A stretch of 64,000 nucleotides of DNA. It comes from Aldehydirespirator sp965116665. GTDB lineage: Bacteria; Actinomycetota; Acidimicrobiia; Acidimicrobiales; Aldehydirespiratoraceae. Every line of letters starts with the position of its first letter. The first letter of the stretch is position 1. The position numbers were made by a program, and so were the translations under genes. Where the stretch lies: positions 2,170,001 to 2,234,000 of the forward strand of contig OZ220709.1 of NCBI GenBank assembly GCA_965116665.1, given 5' to 3'. Below, one piece after another: positions 1 to 7,756 of this stretch. The notes below the pieces were generated by a model. The model was not told the origin of the DNA, ran no database searches, and saw nothing but the letters and a program-made list of their open reading frames with translations.

Positions 1-61
1 CGGATCAGCGATGGGGACCGGCCAGCGACGAGCCGGGCCCGAAGTGACACAAATGGGTTTG

Positions 62-78
62 GCGCAACGCAGTTGCGC
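62..78. promoter_or_regulatory. perfect inverted repeat upstream of the DUF3040 gene
   Basis: Seven-base arms GCGCAAC (62-68) and GTTGCGC (72-78) flank a GCA loop. It lies 65 bases before the GTG start of the DUF3040 gene and could be an operator or a small hairpin. A TATCGT box at 90-95 might be a -10 element. No regulator is identified, and the rest of 1-143 shows nothing else recognisable. Confidence 0.3.
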
Positions 79-143
79 TCGATTCCGGCTATCGTCAGGA
101 CGAACACGCACAGCTGCGAAGCCAACGTGCCGGAGGTGATGGC

Positions 144-530
144 GTGCCGTTGTCGGAGGACGAACAGCGGATTCTCAGCGAGATCGAGTCGCACCTCTAT
201 GAGAGCGACCCCGAACTGGCACGCGAGGTAGCCGAGACCACGGTGTACACCCACGCTTTCCGCAACATCAAGTGGGCCGCGCTCGGCCTGCTGATCGGCA
301 TCGTGATCATGGTCTGGCTGCTGTCGGTGTCGTTCCTGCTGTCGTTCGGCGGATTCCTGGTGATGCTCGTCTCGCTGCTGTTCCTCGAGCGCAACGCGCG
401 CCGGGTCGGCCGGGCCGGACTGGGCCAGATGACCCAGTCGATGCGGGGTGGGGGATTCCGCGACATGGTCGGCGGAGCCGGGTCACGGATGCGGGACCGC
501 TTCGACCGCGACAACCGGAACGGCAACTGA
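144..530 (+). CDS. DUF3040 family small membrane protein
   Basis: A 128-residue protein resembling the actinobacterial DUF3040 family. The N-terminal part (LSEDEQRILSEIESHL) is the usual family opening and is followed by two adjacent hydrophobic segments at roughly residues 44-80. The C-terminal tail is Arg/Gly-rich and basic. The GTG start at 144 has a GGAGG at 132-136, seven bases away, which supports it. The family has no assigned biochemical role; the protein is probably an inner-membrane protein with cytosolic ends. It stands alone, convergent with the transglutaminase gene on the other strand. Confidence 0.8.
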   Translation: MPLSEDEQRILSEIESHLYESDPELAREVAETTVYTHAFRNIKWAALGLLIGIVIMVWLLSVSFLLSFGGFLVMLVSLLFLERNARRVGRAGLGQMTQSMRGGGFRDMVGGAGSRMRDRFDRDNRNGN

Positions 531-554
531 GCCCCGGCCGGCGCCCCCGAAGCT

Positions 555-3017
555 CTAGCGACGGCGGCGACTGAAGAGCGTTGACGGATCGACCGCCGAA
601 GCCAGCCGGTTGAGCAGGTTCGCCTGCCGGCGGCACGCGCCGACCACCAGCGAACCCGCGACACCGGCCCTGATCGCCATCAACGACGGCGTCTCGCGGG
701 CATAGCGCCCGTGCGTGGCGATGACGGCCAGCTCCTGTATGGGTCCCACTGCGGGACGGACCGCCACGACCCGGCGGGCCAGTTCTTGGGGGGTCTCCGA
801 GGGCATGGGACTGAGTTCGACCAGCGCCAGCGCCTCGAGAACGCTGGTCCACCAGAAGTCGACCAATCCGGCCGGATCGTCGGCGAGGCGGTCTCTGCGC
901 CTGCGCCACTGCAGGCGCTTGAGCAAAGGCACCAGTCCGACGGCCGACCCCAGCGCGAGCGCAGCCACCAGCGCGGGGCTGAGCCGGCGGGCGCCTCCAG
1001 AGTCCTCACCCCCCGAATCGGCGGCGGGCGAGGACTCAGACCGGCGGGCCAGACCCGAGCCCGCCTCGGAGTCGTCGCTGGAGGCACCGGCCGGGTCCGG
1101 TCCGGCGGAGCCCGGGCTTCCGGGTGCCTCGGCAGGCTCAAACCCCTGATCGAAGCCGGCCGCCGCGTCCCGGCCGGGACCCGCCTGGTCGGCGACATGG
1201 CCGGTGATGGCGAAGTCGCCGGGAGCGCCCCTGCCGGGCGTCGGCTCGAACCGGACCCAGCCGGTGCCCGCGAAGTACACTTCGGGCCAGGCGTGGGCAT
1301 TCCTGCCCCGCACGACGTAGGCGCCGTCGACGAAGGCCCCGTCGATGCTGCGCTCCGGCTGCCAGTCGCCCCAGGTGAATCCCACCGCGACCCGGGTCGG
1401 CAGGCCGATGCTGCGGGCCAGGGCCGCAAAGGCCGACGCGAACTGCTGGCAGTAGCCGGCCCGGACATCGAACAGGAAGTCCTCCAGGCCGTCGACTCCC
1501 TCGGTGTGGATTTCCAGGTCGTAGCGGAAACCGCCGTCCAGCCTGAAATGGTCTTGCAGCAGCAGCGCCCGGTGGTAGTCGGACCGTGCACCCGCGGTGA
1601 TCCGCTCCGCCTCGGAACGGACGAGTTCTTGCACATCGTCGGGCAGTTCGGTGTTCGTGGCCAGGAACCCTTCCTCCAGCATCGACGTCTCGGACCGGCG
1701 CAGGCGGTCAGGATCCCCGATCGCGGGCACTGCCGAGTCGACCGCGTAGATGAATCGTCTCGGTCCTGCTAGCGCGGCACGGCGCGACTTGATGAGCGAA
1801 CCCGAGAGAGCTTCGTATTCCATGGCCACCCCGCCGTCGTCGATGACCCGACGGAGTTCGTAGGCGGCCGGCAGGTACGAGTTCCCGAGTCCTGTCAGCA
1901 TCACTGTCTGCGACAGCTGGGTTCCCGACGCCGCCGACGGGTCCAGGGTGGCCGCCAGCGGCCCCGACACGTCCTCGTACTGCGAACGCGCCCTCCACGC
2001 GTCGCCGTCGAACTCATCAAGGGACGTCAGCCTCCAGTACTGGCGCTCCTCCTCGGGCACGGCCACCGCGAAGAGCTCGACATCGGAGAGATCGATGAGA
2101 CGGCTGCGAACCTGGACGAGGGGGCTGACAAGAACCCTGGCCCCGCCGCCGGACCCCTCCAGTGAGGCGGGCGGGCCATCGACGGCAGCGGCAAGGTCGG
2201 CCCACGGCTCCGGGTGAGGGGGCGGGGCATCGACCCAGGGAGCGGCGTCGGTGACCTCCAGGCTCTCAAGATCGATCCAGGGCTCGGCCCGGGCCCCGGG
2301 AAGAGCCGGGCCGGCCACCGCGCCGGCCGCCACCGCCAGCGCCAGCGCGGCGCCCGCGACGCGGGCCATGGCCATCGTCCCGCGACCCGGTCCAGCCTCG
2401 ATCCAGACGTCGGCCCGCCGGTTGCGGAGCCACAGCGCGACCATCGTCGACCCCATGGCGCCACACGCCAGTGTCCCGTAGAGAACCGCCGCGTCGCCGG
2501 TGCCGACCGCGGCCGTGAAGCCGTACACGGCGGCGGCCGGGGCGACCGCCCATCCTGCGGAGCGGAGCCGGAAGGCGGCCGCATCGGCCAGGTAGGCACA
2601 CAACCCCAGCACCGTCCCGGCGATCAGGACCAGTCCCGGCACCGGGACAACCGGTGCAGGACTGCCGTTCACCACGTCCCAGCCGTCCACGAGGTGATCG
2701 ACCGCAGCCGAGACGGTGTCGGGCGTGGGCACGACGAACCAGGCCGTCTCGGCGTAGAGCAGCACCGTTGCCGTGATTGCGAAGCTGGCGACGCCGACCA
2801 GCGCCGCGCCGGCGGCCGGCATCGCCACGCGACGGGTCGCCGCGGCGACCACATGGCAGGCGAGAGCCAGAGCCAGCACGTCGCGCAGGAACGACGTGTC
2901 GGTGAACAGCCTCGACATTCCCGCGGCAACCACGACGGTGACCGCGATCAGCGCAGTCTCCGCCAGCCAGTCGTAGCCTTCGCCACGGCCGGAACCCGGC
3001 CCGCCGGGGTTGCTCAC
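555..3017 (-). CDS. transglutaminase-like membrane protein (TgpA/DUF3488 type)
   Basis: About 820 residues. The N-terminal part carries several membrane segments, followed by an extracytoplasmic transglutaminase-core domain and a final membrane helix before a cytosolic DUF4129-like tail. The catalytic Cys lies in a GYCQQF motif near residue 523 and the His in NAHAWPEVY near residue 575. The third triad position falls in FEPTPG, with Glu where Asp is common. The GTG at 3017 is preferred over the start at 3062 because it overlaps the upstream DUF58 stop as GTGA. Proteins of this type sit beside MoxR and DUF58 genes in many actinobacteria, as here. Substrate unknown; a role in cell-envelope protein processing or cross-linking is inference. 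Confidence 0.85.
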   Translation of the reverse strand: MSNPGGPGSGRGEGYDWLAETALIAVTVVVAAGMSRLFTDTSFLRDVLALALACHVVAAATRRVAMPAAGAALVGVASFAITATVLLYAETAWFVVPTPDTVSAAVDHLVDGWDVVNGSPAPVVPVPGLVLIAGTVLGLCAYLADAAAFRLRSAGWAVAPAAAVYGFTAAVGTGDAAVLYGTLACGAMGSTMVALWLRNRRADVWIEAGPGRGTMAMARVAGAALALAVAAGAVAGPALPGARAEPWIDLESLEVTDAAPWVDAPPPHPEPWADLAAAVDGPPASLEGSGGGARVLVSPLVQVRSRLIDLSDVELFAVAVPEEERQYWRLTSLDEFDGDAWRARSQYEDVSGPLAATLDPSAASGTQLSQTVMLTGLGNSYLPAAYELRRVIDDGGVAMEYEALSGSLIKSRRAALAGPRRFIYAVDSAVPAIGDPDRLRRSETSMLEEGFLATNTELPDDVQELVRSEAERITAGARSDYHRALLLQDHFRLDGGFRYDLEIHTEGVDGLEDFLFDVRAGYCQQFASAFAALARSIGLPTRVAVGFTWGDWQPERSIDGAFVDGAYVVRGRNAHAWPEVYFAGTGWVRFEPTPGRGAPGDFAITGHVADQAGPGRDAAAGFDQGFEPAEAPGSPGSAGPDPAGASSDDSEAGSGLARRSESSPAADSGGEDSGGARRLSPALVAALALGSAVGLVPLLKRLQWRRRRDRLADDPAGLVDFWWTSVLEALALVELSPMPSETPQELARRVVAVRPAVGPIQELAVIATHGRYARETPSLMAIRAGVAGSLVVGACRRQANLLNRLASAVDPSTLFSRRRR

Positions 3018-4189
3018 ACCAGATCGACGACCCCGCGACCGGCCAATGCGGGCACCCGCCACAGGCTCGGCAGCTGGCCTGGGCCGGTCAGGTGTATCCA
3101 GCCGCCCTCGTGATCCACCGCCGGCGCCGAGGCCGATCGGTGCCCGGAGCCGTAGGTGACGATCAGGGAGGCCGCCAGACGCTGGGCCAGATCATGGCGG
3201 GCACCGTCATCGTCGATGGCGTCGGGGGAGGCCGAGACGGCCACCACCACCGACCCCTCGCCGAGCGACTGGACATCGATGCCGGGCCGCCCGCCCGCCA
3301 GCAGGGCAAGGAACTCGAGCGCGACGCCCAGCTCGGAGTGGTGCGACAGCAGCGGCGTCCGGCGGCCGTCGGTGGTCAGGATCTGCGCCTCGTCGCCGGA
3401 GCGCAGCACGGCGTTGACGATCGACGCGGCCACCGAGGTAGTGCGATCCTGCACGCTGACGAGGTCCCCCGGGGGTCGGGTGTCGATGATCACGGTCATG
3501 CGGCCCGGGCGGGACGGCTGGAACCGCCTCACCGTGAACTCGTCGAGTCTCGCCGTGGAACGCCAGTGGATATGGCGGAGATCGTCCCCCTCCACGTACG
3601 GGCGCAGGACGTCGAACTCGTCGCTCTCGAGCCCGAGCGACCGGCGATGGAAGTCGCTGGGCAGTGACAGAGCCCCACCGACGGGCAGCCGGGGCGACAC
3701 CAGCGTCTCGATGGGCGGATGCACGATCACACGGGTGCGCGTCTCGAAGACCCGTCGCCGGTGTGCCAGTCCGAGGCCGTCGATGTCGCTGACGGTCGTG
3801 GGGCCGATCTCGAGCACACCGCGGCGCGTCGGCTGAAGCCGGTAACTCCCCGTCGCGGTCGAGGTGCCGCCCACCGGCGACAGGTTGAAGCGGTGGTCGG
3901 GCTCCCCGCTGACGTGCTCGTTGAGACGAACCGTCGGGGACGGCAGCCTGGCCAGGTTCGTGACACGCAGCGTCACCTCGACAGGCTCGTTGACCGTGAC
4001 CATCTCCGACGACACCAGACGGCTGAGCGACAGGCGGGACGGGTGCACCAGCCGCAGCGCCAACGCGACGACCACCGCAGAGGCGGCCGCGGCCCCGATG
4101 ACGTAGAACTCGAGGATCCCGAAGGCCCGGCCCGCGCCGACCGCCAGGACGCCGAGTACCAGCAGCCTCCAGCCGATCGAGGTCGGCAC
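3014..4189 (-). CDS. DUF58 domain-containing protein
   Basis: A 391-residue protein. Two N-terminal hydrophobic stretches (about residues 5-45) are followed by a beta-rich region and then the DUF58 segment around DVLRPYVEGDDLRHIHWRST near the middle, with a von Willebrand A-like continuation (MTVIIDTRPPG). DUF58 proteins pair with MoxR ATPases, and the two genes here are one base apart (MoxR stop codon 4191, GTG start 4189). It is the second gene of the moxR-DUF58-transglutaminase operon and overlaps the third by four bases. It probably works with the ATPase as a chaperone-like pair at the membrane; the client is unknown. Confidence 0.88.
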   Translation of the reverse strand: MPTSIGWRLLVLGVLAVGAGRAFGILEFYVIGAAAASAVVVALALRLVHPSRLSLSRLVSSEMVTVNEPVEVTLRVTNLARLPSPTVRLNEHVSGEPDHRFNLSPVGGTSTATGSYRLQPTRRGVLEIGPTTVSDIDGLGLAHRRRVFETRTRVIVHPPIETLVSPRLPVGGALSLPSDFHRRSLGLESDEFDVLRPYVEGDDLRHIHWRSTARLDEFTVRRFQPSRPGRMTVIIDTRPPGDLVSVQDRTTSVAASIVNAVLRSGDEAQILTTDGRRTPLLSHHSELGVALEFLALLAGGRPGIDVQSLGEGSVVVAVSASPDAIDDDGARHDLAQRLAASLIVTYGSGHRSASAPAVDHEGGWIHLTGPGQLPSLWRVPALAGRGVVDLV

Positions 4190-4190
4190 G

Positions 4191-5135
4191 TCAGCGCCCC
4201 TTGCGGGGCACGGGCACGGAGTCGATTATCTCGGTGACGATGTCGGTCGAGCGCAGGCCCCGCACCCGGCTGTCGGGCTTGGCCAGGAGCCGGTGCGGCA
4301 GCATCACCGGCGCCAGCGCCTTGATGTCGTCAGGGGTCACGTAGTCGCGGCTCAGCGAGGCCGCCCGGGCCCGGGCCACTCTCAGCAGGGCCAGCACCCC
4401 CCTGGGTGACAGGCCCAGAGACAGGCCTGGATGGCGCCGCGTCGCCCCGGCGACATCCAGGAGATAGGAGCGCAGGGCGCCCGAGACGTGAACCTCTTCG
4501 AGCCGTTCGGACATCCACCGGATCACGGCCGCGTCGGCCACCGGCGCGATGAGGTCCACAGGCTCCTGAGCGCCCCTCGACACGAGGATCGAGTCCTCGG
4601 ACACGGCATCCGGGTATCCGACGTGAAGTCGCATGAGAAAGCGGTCCATCTGGCTCTCGGGCAGGGGGTAGGTGCCCTCGTACTCCAGCGGGTTCTGGGT
4701 GGCGATCACCGTGAAGGGTGGCTCCAGCATCCGGGTGACACCGTCGACGGTGACCTGCTGCTCTCCCATGGCCTCCAGCAGGGCCGACTGGGCTTTGGGC
4801 GAGGCCCGGTTGATCTCGTCGGCCAGGACGATGTTCGAGAAGACCGGCCCGGGCCGGAACTCGAAGGATCCAGTTGCTCGATTGAACACCGACGTTCCGG
4901 TGATGTCCACGGGCAGCAGGTCCGGTGTGAACTGGATCCGGCCGAAGCTGACGTCGATGCTGCGGGCCAGTGCCTTGCCGAGGCTTGTCTTGCCCACGCC
5001 CGGCACGTCCTCGATGAGCACATGCCCCCCGCTCACCAGAGCCAGGATGAGGTGCTCGATGACGGTGGGCTTGCCTTTGACGGCGAACTCCATGTTCTGA
5101 TGGATCAACCTGAACTGCTCTTCAAAGTCAGCCAT
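4191..5135 (-). CDS. MoxR-family AAA+ ATPase
   Basis: A 314-residue cytosolic AAA+ ATPase of the MoxR group. Walker A is PGVGKTSLGKALA (about residue 45), Walker B is VLADEINRASPKAQSALLEAM (about residues 108-128), and sensor 1 lies in VIATQNPLEYEGTYPLPESQ. The C-terminal lid domain follows. Length and motif order match the family. ATG start at 5135. It heads the minus-strand operon with the DUF58 and transglutaminase genes. MoxR ATPases are thought to act as chaperones for partner VWA/DUF58 proteins. Confidence 0.92.
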   Translation of the reverse strand: MADFEEQFRLIHQNMEFAVKGKPTVIEHLILALVSGGHVLIEDVPGVGKTSLGKALARSIDVSFGRIQFTPDLLPVDITGTSVFNRATGSFEFRPGPVFSNIVLADEINRASPKAQSALLEAMGEQQVTVDGVTRMLEPPFTVIATQNPLEYEGTYPLPESQMDRFLMRLHVGYPDAVSEDSILVSRGAQEPVDLIAPVADAAVIRWMSERLEEVHVSGALRSYLLDVAGATRRHPGLSLGLSPRGVLALLRVARARAASLSRDYVTPDDIKALAPVMLPHRLLAKPDSRVRGLRSTDIVTEIIDSVPVPRKGR

Positions 5136-5213
5136 CGCGGGCCAGCGTACCGCTCCGAAGGCTCCGCAATCGCTGGAGGCCCGAAGCGCCGGACGGCCCC
5201 GACGGTGCTCCGG

Positions 5214-5219
5214 TAGGCT
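5214..5219 (+). promoter_or_regulatory. TAGGCT -10-like box, leaderless start
   Basis: TAGGCT fits TANNNT and ends six bases before the GTG at 5226, which has no Shine-Dalgarno sequence. Transcription would start at or next to the start codon. No clear -35. Confidence 0.35.
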
Positions 5220-5225
5220 CCGGCC

Positions 5226-5489
5226 GTGGGCGCGATTCTGGCGGGCAGGCTGGTGCTGCGCTCAGCCCGTGCGGTTGCGACCCGGCCGCGGCTGTGGCCG
5301 ACCGCGATGGCCCTGGTGCCGCGCTTCGCCCCGGACCGCTGGTGGAGGCGGCCCCCGTTGGTGCCCCTGCCCCCGACAGACCTCCTGCGCTTCAGGTCCG
5401 AGACGATGTACGGCGACCCCGGCCGGGCTCCCTCGCCCGCGGACTTGGCCGTGTGGCTGGAGTGGTGCAGAGCTCAGCGCCGTCGCTGA
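5226..5489 (+). CDS. small basic protein of unknown function
   Basis: An 87-residue, Arg- and Pro-rich protein with a GTG start. I do not recognise a named domain. The centre (PPTDLLRFRSETMYGD) looks like a conserved short motif, and the end (LAVWLEWCRAQRR) looks helical. It is likely a real gene: it has a well-placed TANNNT box, codon use like its neighbours, and it precedes the HNH nuclease gene in the same direction. No function is assigned. Confidence 0.6.
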   Translation: MGAILAGRLVLRSARAVATRPRLWPTAMALVPRFAPDRWWRRPPLVPLPPTDLLRFRSETMYGDPGRAPSPADLAVWLEWCRAQRRR

Positions 5490-5513
5490 CTGCATCTCCC
5501 ACCAGCAGACGGC

Positions 5514-5519
5514 TAGCCT
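5514..5519 (+). promoter_or_regulatory. TAGCCT -10-like box, leaderless start
   Basis: TAGCCT ends seven bases before the ATG at 5527, and no Shine-Dalgarno sequence is present. It supports choosing 5527 over upstream in-frame starts. Confidence 0.4.
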
Positions 5520-5526
5520 GCCCCCG

Positions 5527-6039
5527 ATGTCCGGGGTGCTCGTTCTCAACGCGACCTTCGAGCCGCTCGCAGTGGTGAGCGCCCGCCGCGCCGTGTGCCT
5601 GGTGCTGGCTGAGAAGGTCGAGATGCTCCACGCCACCGGGCGCGCCTTTCGATCCGAGCGGAGATCGGTGGAGGTGCCGTCGGTGGTCCGGCTCAGCCAC
5701 TACGTGAGCGTGCCCCGCCCCCGGCATCGTTCCCCCAACCGGCGGGCGGTGTTCGCCAGAGACCGCGACGCCTGCCAGTACTGCGGCGCGCGGGCCGAGA
5801 CGATGGACCACATCGTGCCTCGCAGCCGGGGCGGGCAGCACACCTGGGAGAACGTGGTGGCCGCGTGCCGCCGCTGCAACGCCAAGAAGCGCGACCGCCT
5901 CCCGAGCGAGAGCGGAATGATGCTGCGCCGCCGGCCTGAGCCACCGCTGCCGTCGACCTGGGTCGAGATCGCCGCGGGAGCCGTTCCCGAGGTGTGGACG
6001 CCGTACTTGAGACCCGGAAGCGGCCGCCGCACGGCGTGA
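5527..6039 (+). CDS. HNH endonuclease
   Basis: A 170-residue protein that opens MSGVLVLNATFEPLAVVSARR, a typical beginning for a widespread actinobacterial HNH family. The HNH core spans about residues 77-122: a CQYCG zinc-binding pair, MDHIVPRSRGG with the catalytic His, then NVVAACRRCNAKK with the second Cys pair and the family Asn. The ATG at 5527 is placed by similarity to the family and by a TANNNT box seven bases upstream. The biological substrate is not known. It is translationally coupled (GTGA overlap) to the downstream lipoate-ligase-like gene. Confidence 0.88.
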   Translation: MSGVLVLNATFEPLAVVSARRAVCLVLAEKVEMLHATGRAFRSERRSVEVPSVVRLSHYVSVPRPRHRSPNRRAVFARDRDACQYCGARAETMDHIVPRSRGGQHTWENVVAACRRCNAKKRDRLPSESGMMLRRRPEPPLPSTWVEIAAGAVPEVWTPYLRPGSGRRTA

Positions 6040-6800
6040 GCGCGAGCGGCGAACCGGCTGGGCGGGCCCCGGCCGGAGACCCACCCCCCGGTCGAGTAGG
6101 AGTCGACTGGACGATCGAGCACTCCCACGGCCCGGTCTCCGACCTTCTTGCGTTGGACGATCCGCCGACGGGCACATCGCGCCTGGCCAGGATGCACACC
6201 GTCGACGAGCCGGGCCTCGTGCTGGGGAGTACCCAGAAGGCCGGCGCAGCCGACGGGCGCCGCGCCGCGAGCTCCGGGGTGGAGGTGCTGCACCGGCGCA
6301 GCGGCGGGGGAGCGGTGCTGCTGTGGCCCGGGCGCCAGGTGTGGGCCGACTTCTTCGTGACTTCGACCGATCCACTCTGGCACGATGACGTGACCCTGGC
6401 AGCCGGTTGGGTCGGCCGGCTGTGGGCGGCAGTGGTGGCCCGTTTCTCCACCGCCGGATGCTCGGTCCACACCGGCCGCCTCGTCGCCGACCGGTGGGGC
6501 AGGCTGGCGTGCTTCGCAGGAACGGGTCCGGGCGAGGTTTTGGTGAGCGGTCGCAAGGTTGTGGGAGTCAGTCAGCGCCGCAGCCGGGATCAGGTCCGGA
6601 TACAGACGGCGGCCCGGCTCCGGCCGGCCGGCCCGCCCGCCCCGGCCGCAGGCGAGCTCGACGAACTGGATCTGCTGGATCTCAGCCCGGCCGAGCGGGT
6701 AGAGGGTCAGGCAGTCCTGGCCAGTCGCAGCACCTTCATTTCGGCGACCGAGGCTGAGCTGACCGGGGCCCTGCTGCAGGAGCTGCAGCACCCGGGCTGA
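6036..6800 (+). CDS. lipoate/biotin protein ligase A/B family protein
   Basis: A 254-residue protein of the BPL/LplA/LipB fold. Visible signatures are RRSGGGAVLLWPGRQVWADF (about residues 87-106) and GRKVVGVSQRRSRD (about residues 177-190), whose Lys corresponds to the conserved active-site Lys of LplA-type enzymes. The GTG at 6036 overlaps the HNH stop codon as GTGA. It would attach lipoate or octanoate to carrier domains, but many actinobacterial members of this group have no tested substrate and no lipoylated protein gene is nearby. The domain call is firm; the exact reaction is not. Confidence 0.75.
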   Translation: MSASGEPAGRAPAGDPPPGRVGVDWTIEHSHGPVSDLLALDDPPTGTSRLARMHTVDEPGLVLGSTQKAGAADGRRAASSGVEVLHRRSGGGAVLLWPGRQVWADFFVTSTDPLWHDDVTLAAGWVGRLWAAVVARFSTAGCSVHTGRLVADRWGRLACFAGTGPGEVLVSGRKVVGVSQRRSRDQVRIQTAARLRPAGPPAPAAGELDELDLLDLSPAERVEGQAVLASRSTFISATEAELTGALLQELQHPG

Positions 6801-6855
6801 TCCCGGTCCGGCACCGGCCGAGCCTGGGACACAGCTCGCGACGGCACCCATTCCA

Positions 6856-6919
6856 CCAGCGGCCACCATCGCCACCGGCCACCATCACCAGCGGCCACCA
6901 TCACCAGCGGCCACCATGT
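6856..6919. repeat. four tandem 16-bp repeats upstream of mraZ
   Basis: Four consecutive copies of a 16-bp unit (consensus CCAGCGGCCACCATCA) at 6856, 6872, 6888 and 6904. Copy 1 ends in G, copy 2 has one internal change, and copy 4 diverges in its last two bases. Each unit carries CCAC, i.e. GTGG on the other strand. The array ends about 130 bases before mraZ. Confidence 0.8.
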
Positions 6920-6942
6920 GGAGAGATTTCTCTGGCAAGGCT

Positions 6943-6970
6943 TGCATCGTGGTGTGAAAGGGAGTACTGT
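6943..6970 (+). promoter_or_regulatory. candidate dcw-cluster promoter with phased GTGG motifs
   Basis: TTGCAT (6943-6948) and TACTGT (6965-6970) with a 16-base spacer resemble a housekeeping promoter. GTGG tetramers at 6949, 6969 and 6979 are spaced by multiples of ten bases, with further copies at 6918 and 7001. MraZ proteins bind short direct repeats of about ten-base period upstream of their own gene, so this is a plausible autoregulatory operator. Confidence 0.4.
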
Positions 6971-7053
6971 GGTTTGCTGTGGAGTACTTAGGAGTCGAAA
7001 GTGGTGCCCCGAAGAGGGCCCTGGCTCGATGTGGACGAGCGTGAGCGCCGACC

Positions 7054-7503
7054 ATGAGTTCCCCCCGCACGTTGTTCGTCGGCGTCCACGAGCACACCAT
7101 CGACGGCAAAGGCCGGCTGATCCTGCCGGCAGGGTTCCGCAGCCACCTGGCCGACGGCGCCTACATCACCGCCCTGGACTCCTGCGTGGGAATCCTGCCG
7201 GTCGACGAGTTCGCACACACCGCCGAGGAGCTCCGGTCCCAGGTGGGCCAGGAGCAGGTGGACCTCAACGCGCTGCGGAGCTTCGCGGCCCAGGCCGACT
7301 TCGTGGTACCCGACGCGCAGGGACGCATGCGGATCCTGCCCCACCTGCGGGCCCGAGCCGGACTCGACCGCAGAGTGATCGTCACCGGCATGATCCGCCG
7401 CATCGAGATCTGGAACCCCGAGCGCTGGACGGAGGTGCAATCCGTCGGCACGGAGCGTCTCGCCGAGGCCATCACCCACGGCCGGGGGATCGCCAGTGCC
7501 TGA
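7054..7503 (+). CDS. mraZ: MraZ transcriptional regulator
   Basis: A 149-residue protein with the two tandem SpoVT/AbrB-like halves of MraZ. The first half contains HTIDGKGRLILPAGFR (about residues 13-28) and the second VVPDAQGRMRILPHLRARAG (about residues 86-105); both show the D-x-(K/Q)-G-R core. MraZ forms a ring-shaped DNA-binding oligomer that represses the division and cell-wall cluster, and it lies first in that cluster, as is usual. Start ATG 7054. Candidate binding repeats lie just upstream. Confidence 0.95.
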   Translation: MSSPRTLFVGVHEHTIDGKGRLILPAGFRSHLADGAYITALDSCVGILPVDEFAHTAEELRSQVGQEQVDLNALRSFAAQADFVVPDAQGRMRILPHLRARAGLDRRVIVTGMIRRIEIWNPERWTEVQSVGTERLAEAITHGRGIASA

Positions 7504-7562
7504 TCGCCCCACTCACCGAATCAACCGAAACCACAACGACCCCCGCAGTCGTCGACGACTCG

Positions 7563-7685
7563 CCCGGTCATGTGCAGTTCCCCGATTGGCAGATGGAAGA
7601 CCCGTACTCCGCCCGCTTGCCATTAGCTCGATCGGGGGAGAAATCCCGACGTGCGCCGTCGGTCGGGGAACTGCAGATGACCGGG
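7563..7685 (+). ncRNA. candidate structured leader RNA between mraZ and rsmH (possible mraW motif)
   Basis: Arms at 7563-7585 and 7663-7685 are complementary at 22 of 23 positions and enclose 77 bases. Inside are TGGCA/TGCCA (7587-7591 with 7618-7622) and TCGGG/CCCGA (7632 with 7645). The segment TCCCGAC (7644-7650) can pair instead with GTCGGGG (7662-7668), which would compete with the outer stem. Rfam has an mraW motif described from presumed 5' leaders of mraW (rsmH) genes in actinobacteria; position fits, but I could not run a covariance search. The region is otherwise non-coding. Confidence 0.55.
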
Positions 7686-7756
7686 CGTTGCCTCACGCCA
7701 GCACTCGACGCCGCTACACGAGCCGCCGGGCCGAGCGTGCTGTGGCCCAGCCGCAC

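Noticed and set aside
6856..6919. CRISPR-like array
   Set aside because: The 16-bp units are directly adjacent with no spacers.
7496..7756. N-terminal extension of RsmH
   Set aside because: The frame is open, but the encoded sequence has no family similarity and coincides with the inverted-repeat RNA region. The family N-terminus starts just after ATG 7757.
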